A DNA stretch of 27,863 bases from Chara braunii (taxonomy: Eukaryota > Streptophyta > Charophyceae > Charales > Characeae), in assembly GCA_003427395.1 (NCBI GenBank), contig BFEA01000038.1, positions 1,843,450-1,871,312 on the forward strand, in the 5' to 3' direction. Below the pieces are notes generated by a model. That model saw nothing but the letters and a program-made list of their open reading frames with translations. It ran no database searches and was not told where the DNA came from. The translations under genes were made by a program, and so were the position numbers. Shown here one piece after another: positions 8,765-19,387 of the stretch (within the stretch, counting starts at the first letter, position 1; the number at the start of each line of letters is the position of its first letter).

Positions 8765-9174
8765 GGGCGTACTCAGGTGAGCACTATCTTAAATGTACTT
8801 GAATGTATTTATGGCGCACAGACCTGGATGCATCTGGCGGCAACAACATACCGGAATAAGTAAGAGACAGTCTTAGTGTGAGTATGCCCTAAGAGTAGGG
8901 TAATTACTAATTAGGGTTTGTCCTTTTTTTTTTTTTGGCTCACCCGGCCGTGCAGCACTCCGTGCACTCAGGGCAAGCCGCCTGGGGGTCACCTGCACAG
9001 GTAGAAATCAGCCTTTCCCCCCCCTCCCACCCCCGGCTTCAGGGTGGAGGTTTTCGGTGCATGAACACACAACCAACGGCTTGGCAGGCTAACACCTAAC
9101 CATAAGGCTAAGTGGGCTGGGGTGAGAGTGAAGCCCCAAGACGAGTACTTCACCCCACATAGTATTGGTTACCT
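8765..9174. other. Intergenic, tRNA-like remnant possible
   Basis: No protein gene recognised. On the minus strand about 9050-9115 reads TAGCCTTATGGTTAGG followed by GGTTGTGTGTTCATGC, a weak A-box/B-box pair in the right order, possibly a SINE head. A C-run lies near 9017-9032. Confidence 0.3.
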
Positions 9175-9385
9175 TAGGGCTCTGCTTTGGGGGGCCATGG
9201 GCTCTGGGTGGGATTTGACTGGGGACTCCGCTGGGGGGAGGGCTGGTCGGATATTATCCCTACTGGAGGATTGGGGCCCTTGCAGTAGTGGTCGTCTTAT
9301 GGGTCCTCTTGGTTGTGGCGCTGGTGGAGGACATCGTCGGGGAACCTGCATTGGAGGCTGTCTCAGGGGGTGGGGTAATACTGTC
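9175..9385 (-). repeat. Inverted copy of the 82-bp repeat family
   Basis: On the minus strand the segment reads GAGACAGCCTCC, GCAGGTTCCCCGACGATG and TCCTCCACCAG in the same order as 6545-6590, followed by a second, weaker unit with CTACTGCAAGG and AATCCTCCAGTAGGG. The 91-codon frame on the plus strand is Gly/Leu-rich and unrecognised; I attribute it to the repeat. Confidence 0.5.
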
Positions 9386-9504
9386 GGATTAGAATAGTGC
9401 AGAGTAGCTCTCATCGATGATAGAGGTTGGGTAGAGTGGATGGTGCACGAGGACAGAAACTAGAACTACTATGGGGGATGCTCAGAGAATGCCTAGACAC
9501 CCAG

Positions 9505-9663
9505 TTAAACCACCAGTACTTGGCCCAACTATAGGTCGCGGAAAAAAATAGAGTAGAAACGTTTCTAGTTGGATGAATTTGGGCGCTCCTGTAGTGGCCC
9601 GTACGTTTCCTAAAATTCCGTAGCATTAACGCTACGCGACTTTAGGAAGTACTGGTGGTTTAA
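9505..9663 (+). mobile_element. Family A MITE-like element, copy 4 (159 bp)
   Basis: Perfect 17-bp inverted ends, TTAAACCACCAGTACTT at 9505 and its complement ending at 9663. The first 28 bases closely match the corresponding end of copy 3; the middle is divergent and shorter. TTAA at both ends. Confidence 0.75.
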
Positions 9664-11263
9664 TGATGGAGGTATGGGGAGCGGATGGTGGCCATAAGCC
9701 TACGGAGGACGGAGGACGGAAACTGGGGCAAGTTCTAGGTTTGAGTAAGCTCCCATAGAGTTCAAGAATAACCAGAGGGATCTGATCATCATAACGCGAG
9801 GATCTCTCTAACAGGAAAAAACTCGAGTTTGCCTATGGGACTTGTAGTGGCATGTTTACCCCTAGCGCTCGAAGTGCCCGGTACGACTGGGCTTGTTCGA
9901 TACTGCTTCAATCAGGGCTGGGCAGGGAGGTGAGAACCTGCCTAGCCCTGATGCCTATAACTGCTGTCCGGCCAAGGTCAGTAGAATGGGTGATGATCCT
10001 GGGTGTACTGAGGTAGGACCTTGGGAGTAAGGATGCGCCGGGAATCCTCATGATGAGTAAGGTGGGAGGGTGTCTCATTGGGGCCCAGTTAGGCAATGCA
10101 TGGGGATGATCAAATGACCCGTTGCTGATGGGCCTGCCATACGCCTGGTGGCCAGCCTCTACAAAAATCTGGACTTTTTTGTAAGAAAAAAAAAAAGAAA
10201 AAAAATCAATGACCAGGAGTTCTTTCCAGATGAAGACGGTAGTCAATAAGGTGTTTTTCCTTTTTAGGAAAACATCTTGGCGGCAGCCTTCCTTTTTTGT
10301 TGTTGTTTTTTAAGAGTAAACAGGGGCCCAGTGCCCAAGGCTCAGATTATCATGTCGATTACAACACATACACACACGCCTCTTCCCATTAGGGCCGGAA
10401 GAGCCTCAGCCACTGCTCGCGAGGAGACAGCTCCCGTATGCAACCTGAATGCAGCCTGAGCAAGGGGCATTGATTGCTTCCCCAGCAGGGAAGGATTAAC
10501 CGCGCTCCTGCAAGATTTGAACCCTACCCTACTCTATGTTGATAAACCATACAAAGTCGACAGACAGGAGGGAATTATAGTAGGGCAGACAGTCGTAGCC
10601 GAGTACGATCCAAATCCCTGTGAAATCGCATGTACTTATGACCAAACTGCTGCTACTATTGAACCAGCGAACACAGTCCCGGTGAAATGAAACTAAGAAA
10701 AGGAGATTGACTCCAAAAAGCTTCAATACAGGGCGGGCAAGGGGCAGCACGCCGCCTGGTCATCCTCCTCAATGGACCAACCGATGGCCGGGCAGAACCA
10801 CAACCTGTAGTTCCGTTAGTGCGAGACCCTTGCGCGACCATCGCCCGTGAATTGGTGGGCAAGGTGAGAAACCGTGAACCACCGATGACCGGCGGCCCAC
10901 ACGTAGTAGAGGGAGATGATCAGCACTGACTCAGCAGCAATTTGTGGGCGAAATGAAAAACAGTGAATGCAACACAGATCCTACAGACAAAAACTCGTGA
11001 TAACTGGGTACATGATAATGGAGGGGGAGATTGATCATTCAACAAACAAATACCCTACTCCCTAATCGATGGATGAGCTTGCCCGCCAATCACCCCTCTG
11101 CTCCCCTCCCCTCCGCCAACCAGATCAACACAATGGAGACACAAGTAGGGGGGGAAGGTGGGGAAAGAACCTTCCCCCTCACATCACTCTACCCCACTCC
11201 TTCCGCTGTCGAGAGGAACACTTCGGAGATGGACCACACTGATTTGATGACCCCTTCATTGAG
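9664..11263. other. Intergenic, no gene recognised
   Basis: Moderate-GC DNA with only short frames. A 16-bp near-perfect inverted repeat sits at 9911-9952. A-runs near 10188-10205 interrupt it. GGGTTCAAATCTT on the minus strand near 10505 is another B-box-like word. The 134-codon frame at 11031-11435 overlaps the SINE-like copy at 11264 and lacks any domain I recognise. Confidence 0.4.
9911..9952. repeat. Short hairpin, 16-bp arms
   Basis: ATCAGGGCTGGGCAGG (9911-9926) pairs with CCTGCCTAGCCCTGAT (9937-9952) with one mismatch and a 10-nt loop. Isolated; role unknown. Confidence 0.7.
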
Positions 11264-11336
11264 GCCTTGCCAGGGGGTGGCTTCATTCTCAATGGTGGGG
11301 AGCATCACCTTCTGGACCCCAGGTTCGTGTCCTCAC
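11264..11336 (+). repeat. SINE-like dispersed repeat, copy 2
   Basis: AATGGTGGGGAGCATCACCT followed by CTGGACCCCAGGTTCGTGTC matches the order of words at 7456-7527. AGGTTCGTGTCC is a good B-box match. Confidence 0.45.
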
Positions 11337-12850
11337 AATAGTGCATGGTGGCACTCCTCTGCTCTGTGTACGTTAAACTCGTGTATGGATCATGTTAATC
11401 TCCCCTGCTTCACCCCAGTTCTGATGGATGTCTGAAAGGCACGACCTTGGTTTACCCCTACCAGCCCCGAATATTCAATGGCTCGTACGTGTCCCCACCG
11501 AGCTAAGATGGCCGGTGTTGCACTCTGGCCCACATTTCGGCAGCTCAAGAGTGCATTGACTGAGATATCGACTGATAGTCTTGGCTTGGATGTGATCGTC
11601 ATACTGGTCGTGGCGCGACCAACATGATCGGGCCACTAGGTGCGCGAGTGCCGCTCTGAAGTAAACAAAGGAAAATAATAACAAACTCAAACAGCATAAA
11701 ACAGAATTATGAACAATAACAAAACACGTAATGCACTCGGTCCCTCCCATGTGCATGAAGTCGCGAGCCTAAGCCCATGGTTCTCAATAGGAGCCACATC
11801 AGACTTCCTCAGCCTTGTGCCTATCTCTAGTGACGCCATGGAGGACATGTGATGTGCAGGTCATGCCCGTCCTATCGCAGTGTCATCCGGTTGTTGTCCC
11901 AAAGAACGCGTGGCAAGGCACACGCTTGTGCACCTACCACTCCACTGTGCAAGGGTCCACCAAAGGTCGCCCCAATGACCATGCAGAACCCCATTGTCAC
12001 TACGTCAGCTAGCTGTTCTTCCGGAGGGTGCGTGGAAAGGTGCGGGTTTGGGCCCACCATTGTGCAAGTGTCTACCAATAGTTTTCCGAAAGGGAAAACG
12101 GGAGGGTGCCGGTTCAAAACCACGCCCCCACCATTCTCCTACTAATAGAGTTATTGCAAGTTGGCCCGCTAACGAACCCCTTCGCGCTTAGCTCCTTATA
12201 CACCCCATCCTCCCAACCGGGTACCCAACCCAATAGATAACATACCAAGTTTATATAGTGAAGCTTCAGGTTCGAGTCCTGCTTTCTAAGCCCTTCATTG
12301 TTGAGCTGGGCAATTTCCCTAAGCTTTTGCCAACTTTTCTCACGTACCTGATTTCTGTCACCTGCCCAACACAACGCAGTGGCCTCCCTCAGACTCTGAT
12401 CCAATTACACTGGCCCCATGGCCATACAACCCACACCATACCCTAACACCCCTACACTCACTTCTGCCCCACCCACATAGCTAGGCCTATAATAATTCCT
12501 ATCCCTCGCCTTGCGACAAAATACTTATTTTGCTGCCATTATACTATTGCATTGTTGCCAAAGCAAGCGTGTGAGGGTCGAGCCCCTCCATGCATGTTTC
12601 CCCTAATACTATGGTCGTGGCGAAGGTCAGCCAATGAAATTTGATGAGGGCGACGCCTACTCTATATGGTCACTTCTATGACACTTGGCCATGACACGTG
12701 CAATTTGCGAAAAACCTCAGTTAAACCCTTGCACTCTGACAACACGATGATATCCTCAACAATCTGTTAAGTGTTGAATTTTTTTATTTTTATTTTTTTA
12801 ACTCTTGCAGAAACAGATAGGAGGGATGATATGAGCACTCATACCTGATT
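11337..12850. other. Intergenic with a diverged 115-bp direct repeat; no gene recognised
   Basis: GTGCAAGGGTCCACCAAAGG at 11947 and GTGCAAGTGTCTACCAATAG at 12062 mark two diverged units 115 bp apart. CAGGTTCGAGTCCTG near 12268 is a perfect B-box and may mark another tRNA-derived SINE, though I find no clear A-box. The remaining short frames (for example 12114-12404 minus) show no family resemblance. Confidence 0.4.
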
Positions 12851-12918
12851 TGCAGGGGGCTCCGGTCTATTGGTGGGGACCTAGACCTGCTGGAAAGCGG
12901 GTTCAGCGTCCCGTGAGA
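12851..12918 (+). repeat. SINE-like dispersed repeat, copy 3
   Basis: CTATTGGTGGGGACCTAGAC, CTGCTGGAAAGCGGGTTC and AGCGTCCCG follow the same order as at 7476-7522. GGGTTCAGCGTCCC serves as the B-box-like core. Confidence 0.5.
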
Positions 12919-13416
12919 TACAATGTTGGGATGATACAACAGCACATGCTGGGAACCAGACCTAACTACCATAAATGGGGGCAGTGGCGCCTCTTCAGTC
13001 CTTACTGGACCGCCAGATCTATCTGAACCAACAAGCTACCTTACCTTCATAAAAAGTGTAAGCGCTTGAAAATCACTTCCCCTATCTACCAAACCATTGC
13101 AAATCCACCACAGCGAGTTGTGAAGGAGGAAAGGGATTTGCAAAACAATTTGGAGATCTAAGGAAAGACCCCGGCTGTAGTGCGAACCATTCCCAGAAAC
13201 AAAGATGGAAGTCTATCTTGAGAGATTTCCTCCATCCCTTCACCACCTGGTCATTCCACCTTACCCAAACCCTTCCCTTGAGTTCCCCCCAGCCAGTTCA
13301 TGTCAAACTTTTAAATTGTTTTTTTAATATCCTTCTTCTGATGTAATTTTATAATTTTAATTTTTATTTTTTCCCATTGTGCTCTGATCTGAGTCTGAAT
13401 AAAATGCACAATTATC
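12919..13416. other. Intergenic flank of the LINE remnant
   Basis: No gene recognised. The AT-rich run at about 13310-13370 could be the tail or 3' UTR of the minus-strand LINE, whose coding remains begin at about 13417. Confidence 0.35.
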
Positions 13417-16250
13417 TCAACGATTTCCTTCCCTTCCAATGCAACGTTTTCTCTTGCCATGACGCAACGTTTGTACCAAAAGGCCTATAATACTGCCTTT
13501 CTGTCTATAGTAATCAAATTGCGTTAAAAATTCGAAAGTTGAAAGTTTATAGGTTTCCAATATCCTAGCAGGATAGCACGCCATTCCCATGGCTAAGCTA
13601 TCCCAGTCAGGCTCCTCCAGGTAATATCCCACCTTCGCCATAATAGGATTGCAGTCGGACATTGCATAAAAATGTGTTCAATAGTTTCATAAATTTTTTT
13701 ATTAGAAAAAGTCGTATGACATGACTTACACCATGAGGAAGTTAAACCTCTTTGTTTTAGATTTGAGTGATATATGAGTCGGTCATTTGTGGACAAACAC
13801 CGGTAAATAATATGCCATTGAAGGGAACCCAATTTCGTCAGTCTTTGTTTCAAGTTGTTAAATAATTTACTATCAATATTCAAGTTTTTAGATCACCGTT
13901 CCTGCACAATTGCAGTAACATCCACCCTTGGTCTGAGAAAACGATATGTTGGTTTAATTGTGATGGATTGTAGAGTTTTTGCTTTTCCTTTCTTACTAGT
14001 CTTTTATATTCATTCATGCGGGTCGAGGGAAAGATCTGGAATAAGACAACGGCGGTGGTAGACCATTTGAATCTTATAAAGGTTTAGAAACGAGAAAAAT
14101 TTTACCAGAACATTATGAGATTGGTGTAAGAAGGAAGTCTTTTGTCATCTTAAACATACTCACTATAGCTCCTCATTGGATGTGAACAATTTGACCCACC
14201 TCCCATGGTTCTACACCAATGCCAACTATCCAATCTCCCTCTTTGAATAATATACCTTTCCTTAGTGTTCTAACCGATGCCAAAGGGATGGAAAACATGA
14301 TCTACTCCAAGTTATAGATAAGTTGGTGGGCATATCTAAGCTTAACTCTTAATTGTTCCTTTGTTAATCAATCCCTGTTTTTTGTGTTTCATATATCTTA
14401 GATCCTTAATACACCTCTTTCAACCCTCAGGGAACATGGAGGATCCGAGCTTCTGGATATGACACGATTCTCATCGGTAATTTATTTGTTGCCAAAAAGG
14501 GGTTACCTTAGGACCTCCTCATATTGGGAGGGAAAAGATCTATTGGGTAAAGGTAAACTAGGTCATGTTTTCAATAATGATACCTATACGTTATCCAACA
14601 ATAAATCTTCTTTAGGTGTTCCCCTCAACCTTTTTTTTCTAGATTGTGTCTTCGCCCGTGGAATGCTCCAAAATAAGTCCTCAATCCATGTGAGCGAGTG
14701 GATATCCGTTTGTGGTGCTAATCTACGAATTTGCTCAAGATTCATCGGTTGTCAGGGTTTATCATTATAAAAAAATAGATCGTTTAACCATTGAAATGCT
14801 AATGATTGACATTGTAGGAACAGATCAAGGAGTCCAAGTCCTCCTATGAGTTTGGGTTGCATCAGGGAAAGTCGTGTCACTCTAGGGATGATATTTTTTT
14901 AATTCATTGTTACCTCTCCATAAAAATTATGCCACTTATTTTTTAAATCTCTTTATGCTTAACTTAGTGATTGTCCATAAGGCGGATTTATACCATATTG
15001 ATGCTAAAACCATATTCTTAATAATTAATGTTCTTTCAAACATAAAAGTTTGTTGATTTTTCCATTGATTCATTTTGTCAATTGTTGGATGAGAAATTCG
15101 TTTATCGTTTGATATTGGTTTATCTAGTGCGGTTAGAAAGACCCGTAATAACCTTACAAGAGTTTTTAAAGGAAGTCGTTTCACTCTCGGGTATTCTGAG
15201 GGACGCACTCCATTTGAATGGATCCACCACCCTTATGTTTTATTTCCCCAATTGATCATCATATCTCAAACAACTGAGAATTGATTGGTCAATGCTTTAA
15301 TTTTCTTCATATTGGAGGTCAGGGCTTCCATTAGAATAGTGAGATTATTCGCAACGATAGAGGCTATTGAGATTGCATCATCAGGAATCCCCGAGATCTT
15401 AAGTCGTTGAAGATTTCGATTGACTCTCAGATTTGCTCTCAATGCTTCCATGATTATTACGAACAAATAGGGGGCTTAAGGATCTCTTTGTCTTACCGAT
15501 CGTTGAAGGCGCAAAGGCGGTGAGAGAAAATCATTTATTTGAATTCTCATAGCAGCATTTGTGTGTAAAATCCTTACCCATTTTCATAAATTTTGTCAAA
15601 ATTTTATTTTATTGAGACAAGCATCCAAAAATCCCGAGTCTACATGATCATAGGCTTTCTCAAAGTCTATGAAGATTAAAGTCACGTTTTGCTTAGACCG
15701 ACGAGAGAGTTTGGTCATTTCGTTGATTAGGAGAGTATTATCATGGATATATCTTTCCTTTATGAATCCAGTCAGAGAGGGGTGTATAATATTTTTCATT
15801 AGCGGATTAAAACAATTAGCTAAAGCCTTGGATAACATTTTGTATACTACTGTTATAAGCGTTATCGAACTATAATTTCTAATATTTGTTTTATCCCCTT
15901 TCTTATATAAAAGTTTTAGGATACCTTTCCCCACCAACTTCCCCATTGATCCTGATTTTTTGACTGATTCAACATATTCCATCATATCTGAAGAGAAGGT
16001 CGACCACATGTTTTCTCAAAATTCCTTAGGGAGACCATTTATCCCAGGAGTTTTGTCTTCATCCATCTGTAGCAAAGTTGTCCAAATTTCTTCCTTGGTT
16101 AAGGGACGCTCCAAATTATCCCGTTGCTCTTCTGTGAGGGTTTGGGATAGAGGGACAATAAATTGTTTATAGCTTGATCCTCCCCTTATTGATTTGTAGG
16201 ATCCTTAAAGGAAGTAAAAATCCTTTTGTAAAAATTATAAGTTACTTTTA
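13417..16250 (-). pseudogene. Decayed 5'-truncated LINE (non-LTR retrotransposon) ORF2
   Basis: Read from about 16250 downward, conserved LINE ORF2 landmarks follow in order. They are FYKRIF, SQTLTEEQ and LTKEEIW (about 16090-16230), TPGINGLPKEF (about 16020-16050), a reverse-transcriptase block with GKGILKLLYKKGD and SLTGFIKERYIHDNTLL, then FIDFEKAYDHV (15641-15676), RQRDP-stop-APYLFV..MEA (15438-15495), GGLGLLDLF (about 14830-14860), and a C-terminal zinc motif with CKSC and EHIFMQC (about 13665-13740). The segments lie in different frames. In-frame stops include TGA at 16016-16018 and TAA at 15476-15478 (both inside conserved motifs). The YADD box is degraded. No endonuclease remains upstream, consistent with ordinary 5' truncation. 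The block is AT-rich compared with its flanks. It cannot encode a working protein. Confidence 0.85.
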
Positions 16251-16641
16251 GACTTCCTGCGAAAGCATAATCTTGAAATTAATTCGTTCCACTTATTACT
16301 ATTTATTACTTATCAAAACGTGAAGATATCATGACACTGGTTGGGGAGGAACAAGGTTACAAGGGTCGTGATAGGGGTAGGCATGAATGAGTTAGGTTGA
16401 TTAAGAAAGGTTCGGAGTACTTCCCTACAGATAGTGGGTTATCTTCCACACGTTGTCTTCATAATACTTAACTCCCTCTTTTCCACAAATTTTTATGATG
16501 TTGTCCTTCTTCAATAGCGTTAACACTTTATCATTCAGTTTGATAGGATGAACCACTTTCTTCTTCCCTTTGGTCGCCGAATAGTCACATGCCTCCTTTA
16601 TTGGTCAACACACGTTTGTACCTGGAATGTGTTGTGTTTTT
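16251..16641. other. Intergenic between the LINE and the partial family A element
   Basis: AT-rich DNA; the part next to 16250 may still be LINE sequence too decayed to read. No gene recognised. Confidence 0.35.
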
Positions 16642-16740
16642 TTAAACCACCACTACTTGGGCAGCTTGAGAAAAAATACACAGCTCCTTTACGACCACGT
16701 TTTTCCGGGGGCGGCCAAGTGAAAACCCGGTCGATGCTCA
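16642..16740 (+). mobile_element. Family A element, one end only
   Basis: TTAAACCACCACTACTTGGG at 16642 is a family A terminus with one or two changes. No matching inverted end is found before the poly(A) run at 16753, so the element is truncated or its other end has been lost. The right limit given is arbitrary. Confidence 0.5.
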
Positions 16741-16809
16741 AACCCGTTCCATTAAAAAAAAAAAAAAAACAACATGGAAGTCTCCCCCCCCAAAAGGAAA
16801 AATGAAGTT

Positions 16810-17553
16810 AGAGAGAGCGAAAGAGAGATAATAGCTGTGTTGCATGGCGTACGTGTACGCGGGTTGCGCGTACACGCGTACACGTATTCCTGTACGCGAC
16901 ACGTACGTGCGTACACGTACTCCCGTACGTAGGAATACATAAAAAGATAAAATAAAAAACATCATCGGAAAAATCTGAAACAAAACTATGTTATGGAAAA
17001 TGATAGTTCAAACAACTTTTGCCTGAGACTCATGGCCAAATTTTATACATAACTCGAGTGAAAAATGAAAGACACAAAACACAAATAAATTGATTTTTTT
17101 TTAAAAAAATAGGAAAAAAACAGAAAAAATAAAAACAAACTTCTATAACAAATACATGTTATGCAGAAACATGATACAAACAACTTTTGCCAGCATAAGA
17201 AATATTTTAAAGTAATATTCTTCCCAATTTAACTCGAGTGAGAAATTAAAAACTAAAAAAAAAGTAATATTATCATAATAATAAAAAAAACTATTTTAAA
17301 GTTTTCTTTAAGGTTTTGTATTTTTAAATCAAGATTGGTTGGGAATTCGGGTATGAATCCCAGGTAAAGTTTGTTTGTATCATTATTCTGCACAACATAC
17401 GTTTTTTTCAGAAGTCTTGGATTTTTTTTTTTATATTTTTTTTTTTTTTTTTTTTACGTACGCGTACGCGCGATTTCGGGTTCGTACGCGTACGTTGGAA
17501 TACGTACGCGTACGCAGTGCACCGTGCAACACAGGATAATAGCACTCTCTCTC

Positions 17554-17562
<9 letters not shown>
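16810..17562. mobile_element. Foldback-type element with TACGCGTAC-rich inverted ends
   Basis: The two ends are imperfect inverted repeats about 200 bp long. From the outside in each has a GA-rich stretch, CTGTGTTGCAYGG, a cluster of CGTACGYGTACG words (left 16848-16935, right 17456-17516), an A/T homopolymer-rich spacer, then TATGTTRTGSARAA and CAAACAA (left about 16987-17020, right about 17372-17402 on the other strand). An extra direct copy of the last module lies at about 17155-17195, and ACTCGAGTGA follows it in both plus-strand copies. The middle has no coding capacity. The palindromic words in both ends look like subterminal protein-binding sites, but that is inference. Confidence 0.6.
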
Positions 17563-17615
<53 letters not shown>

Positions 17616-17626
17616 ACACACACACA
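17546..17626 (+). repeat. Compound (CT)n(CA)n microsatellite
   Basis: CT-rich tract followed by about 27 CA units, next to the right end of the foldback element, whose left end also has a (less regular) GA-rich border. Frames across it are artefacts. Confidence 0.95.
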
Positions 17627-17787
17627 CGGTAGGGGTATATTGATATTTTTGTGTTGGTACTCAAACGACTATTTGGTAGGGGCATACTGCAAATTTGGAA
17701 CGGACACGGTAGGGGCATATAAATATGTTTGTATTGGTATTCAAACGGCTATTTGGTGGGGGCATACTGCAAATTTGGAACGGGTAC
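17627..17787 (+). repeat. 80-bp tandem repeat, two units
   Basis: CGGTAGGGG at 17627 and 17707 starts two units of 80 and 81 bp sharing GGCATACTGCAAATTTGGAA and CAAACGRCTATTTGG. A third unit begins at 17788 but diverges after CGGTAGGGGCGTAACG. Confidence 0.9.
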
Positions 17788-18099
17788 CGGTAGGGGCGTA
17801 ACGAAAATATTTTAGGCCCAACTGACGCTAGAGTTTTATGGAAAATTTGAATCATGGTGAGAGGGGCGCGACAGGGTAAATCGGTCGTAGAAGGGGCGTG
17901 ATGCAAAATACTATAAATTATAGGGGTGCTAGACAAACTTTCCCTTGTTTTTTTTTATTTATTTTTTTGCTTGTCTTTGTTGTTTGTGTTTTCATAAATT
18001 AAGAGTGTCGTGCTACCAGTAGTTGAAGGCTCGGCCAGACTCGACATAGAAGTAGTGGGAGACTCAGACTTAATAGTTGGGCCAAACAATTGTGATTTA
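17788..18099. other. Intergenic, nothing recognised
   Basis: Continues with GGGGCG-type words at uneven spacing (about 17793, 17863, 17895), possibly eroded units of the preceding 80-bp repeat, then a T-rich stretch near 17949-17967. Confidence 0.35.
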
Positions 18100-19030
18100 A
18101 CTTCCAATCTGGCAATGATTTTTTTTTACTTTCTCCGGTGCTTGCTCAACTTCCCATTGTGCGTTAAGTTTCCTCAAACAGGGCTCCTGCAAAGTAACCA
18201 CCTTTAATGTGTGGCGATGAACTAAACCTTTATGGTCGACGGATGCGTCCGAAAATGACTTCGTCTTTCCGTGTGTAGTGCTATGATGGCTACACACCTA
18301 CACTTGTTGCCAGGTTGGAGAACTTCAATCTTTCATGCCTTTGTTTTGGCCCACTGATCGATGCAAAACGCTCATGTCCTTCTCCATTGTCTACATCTTC
18401 TTTTGCATACCCAAGGTGTGGTCAAAATTTGTTTTCATCTCCTTTTGATTTCTCCACAATCTGCTGATGAAGTTATCATTCTTCACATTCAGTCCCACCA
18501 CAGTTGTTGAAGTACTTACTTGAAACTCTTTTCCTTTCAACGCATAGATTTCCTTCTTCAGTGCATCAAACCTTCAATTTTCTTTCTTGCCATTCTTCTT
18601 TCTCAACAAAGCTTCACATACCACGTTCAATTTAGTGTTCATGTGGCATTGCCTATCTGAGCCTGAAACCGTTCCCTTTCTTCCTTCTCTCATACCTTTT
18701 CTCCTCCTCTTCTTGTTCCCTCTTCATATGTTTTTATTCCTCCTCCTTAGATTTGTCCTTCTCAACTTCTACATCATAGCGAACTTTCATCTCTTCCATG
18801 GTTTGCTTCAAAACATTAACTTGTTGCTTCGTCTCATACCATCTGTCTCCTTCATACTGACCTATAACATAACAACCAACATGAGAAGACGAAGTAGGGG
18901 GTAAAAAGTAAGTAAAGGTGCTTCAGTAGGTACGATAGCATCATGGTTAGCTTCTAAAGGTCGGCGATGTGACCACTACTTAGAAAAATGACCAGGATCT
19001 CCCCAATTTAAACACGTACAAAAAATTGTA
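18100..19030 (-). pseudogene. Wreck of a gag-like zinc-knuckle / coiled-coil protein
   Basis: On the minus strand 18970-19020 reads CLNWGDPGHFSK followed by a stop and W. This fits a retroelement CCHC zinc knuckle (C-x2-C-x4-H-x4-C) in which the second and fourth Cys have become Trp and a stop precedes the last. Downstream (about 18675-18865) a frame with KQQVNVLKQTMEEM and REQEEEEKRYERRKK, broken by a stop, reads as charged coiled coil. Further on, frames stay open only in pieces (for example 18097-18297). Zinc knuckle followed by coiled coil is common among plant-lineage gag-derived proteins. I see no protease or polymerase, and no LTRs. Confidence 0.5.
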
Positions 19031-19387
19031 AAGGTAGGAACAAGGAGGTTGGACGACATTGGAATAATTCAATGATTGTTCAATCAATCTAAACAGTCAA
19101 AGGCATACAAATCGTAGTATAATCCCTAAGCTGGTTACTCGGAGAGTCTAAGTATTTGTTGATGATAAAAACAATACCAATCAAAATCGTCAGTTGTCAA
19201 TCTATGCATTGAAAAGCCACTCATAAGGTAGAAAGCCCAAGAAGTAGGAGGGAGAAACAAGAAGATGATAAAAAAGTAGAACGAGTAGTGACACTCCCCA
19301 CCAAGAGATGGAGTAGCCCGATAGCCAAGGCTTCAACCCTAGCAGTTTTGTCACCACCATGGGAATGGAAGCCTTGCACAAAAGGGT
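19031..19387. other. Intergenic, nothing recognised
   Basis: A-rich on the plus strand. It may be the upstream part of the gag-like wreck, but I cannot read any motif in it. Confidence 0.35.

Noticed and set aside
9122-9397. 91-codon Gly-rich open frame
   Set aside because: Coincides with an inverted copy of a non-coding repeat family and has no recognisable domain.
17425-17455. Poly(T) run as the tail of a separate retroposon
   Set aside because: It occupies the same place as the A/T-rich spacer in the other arm of the foldback element, so it is better explained as part of that element.
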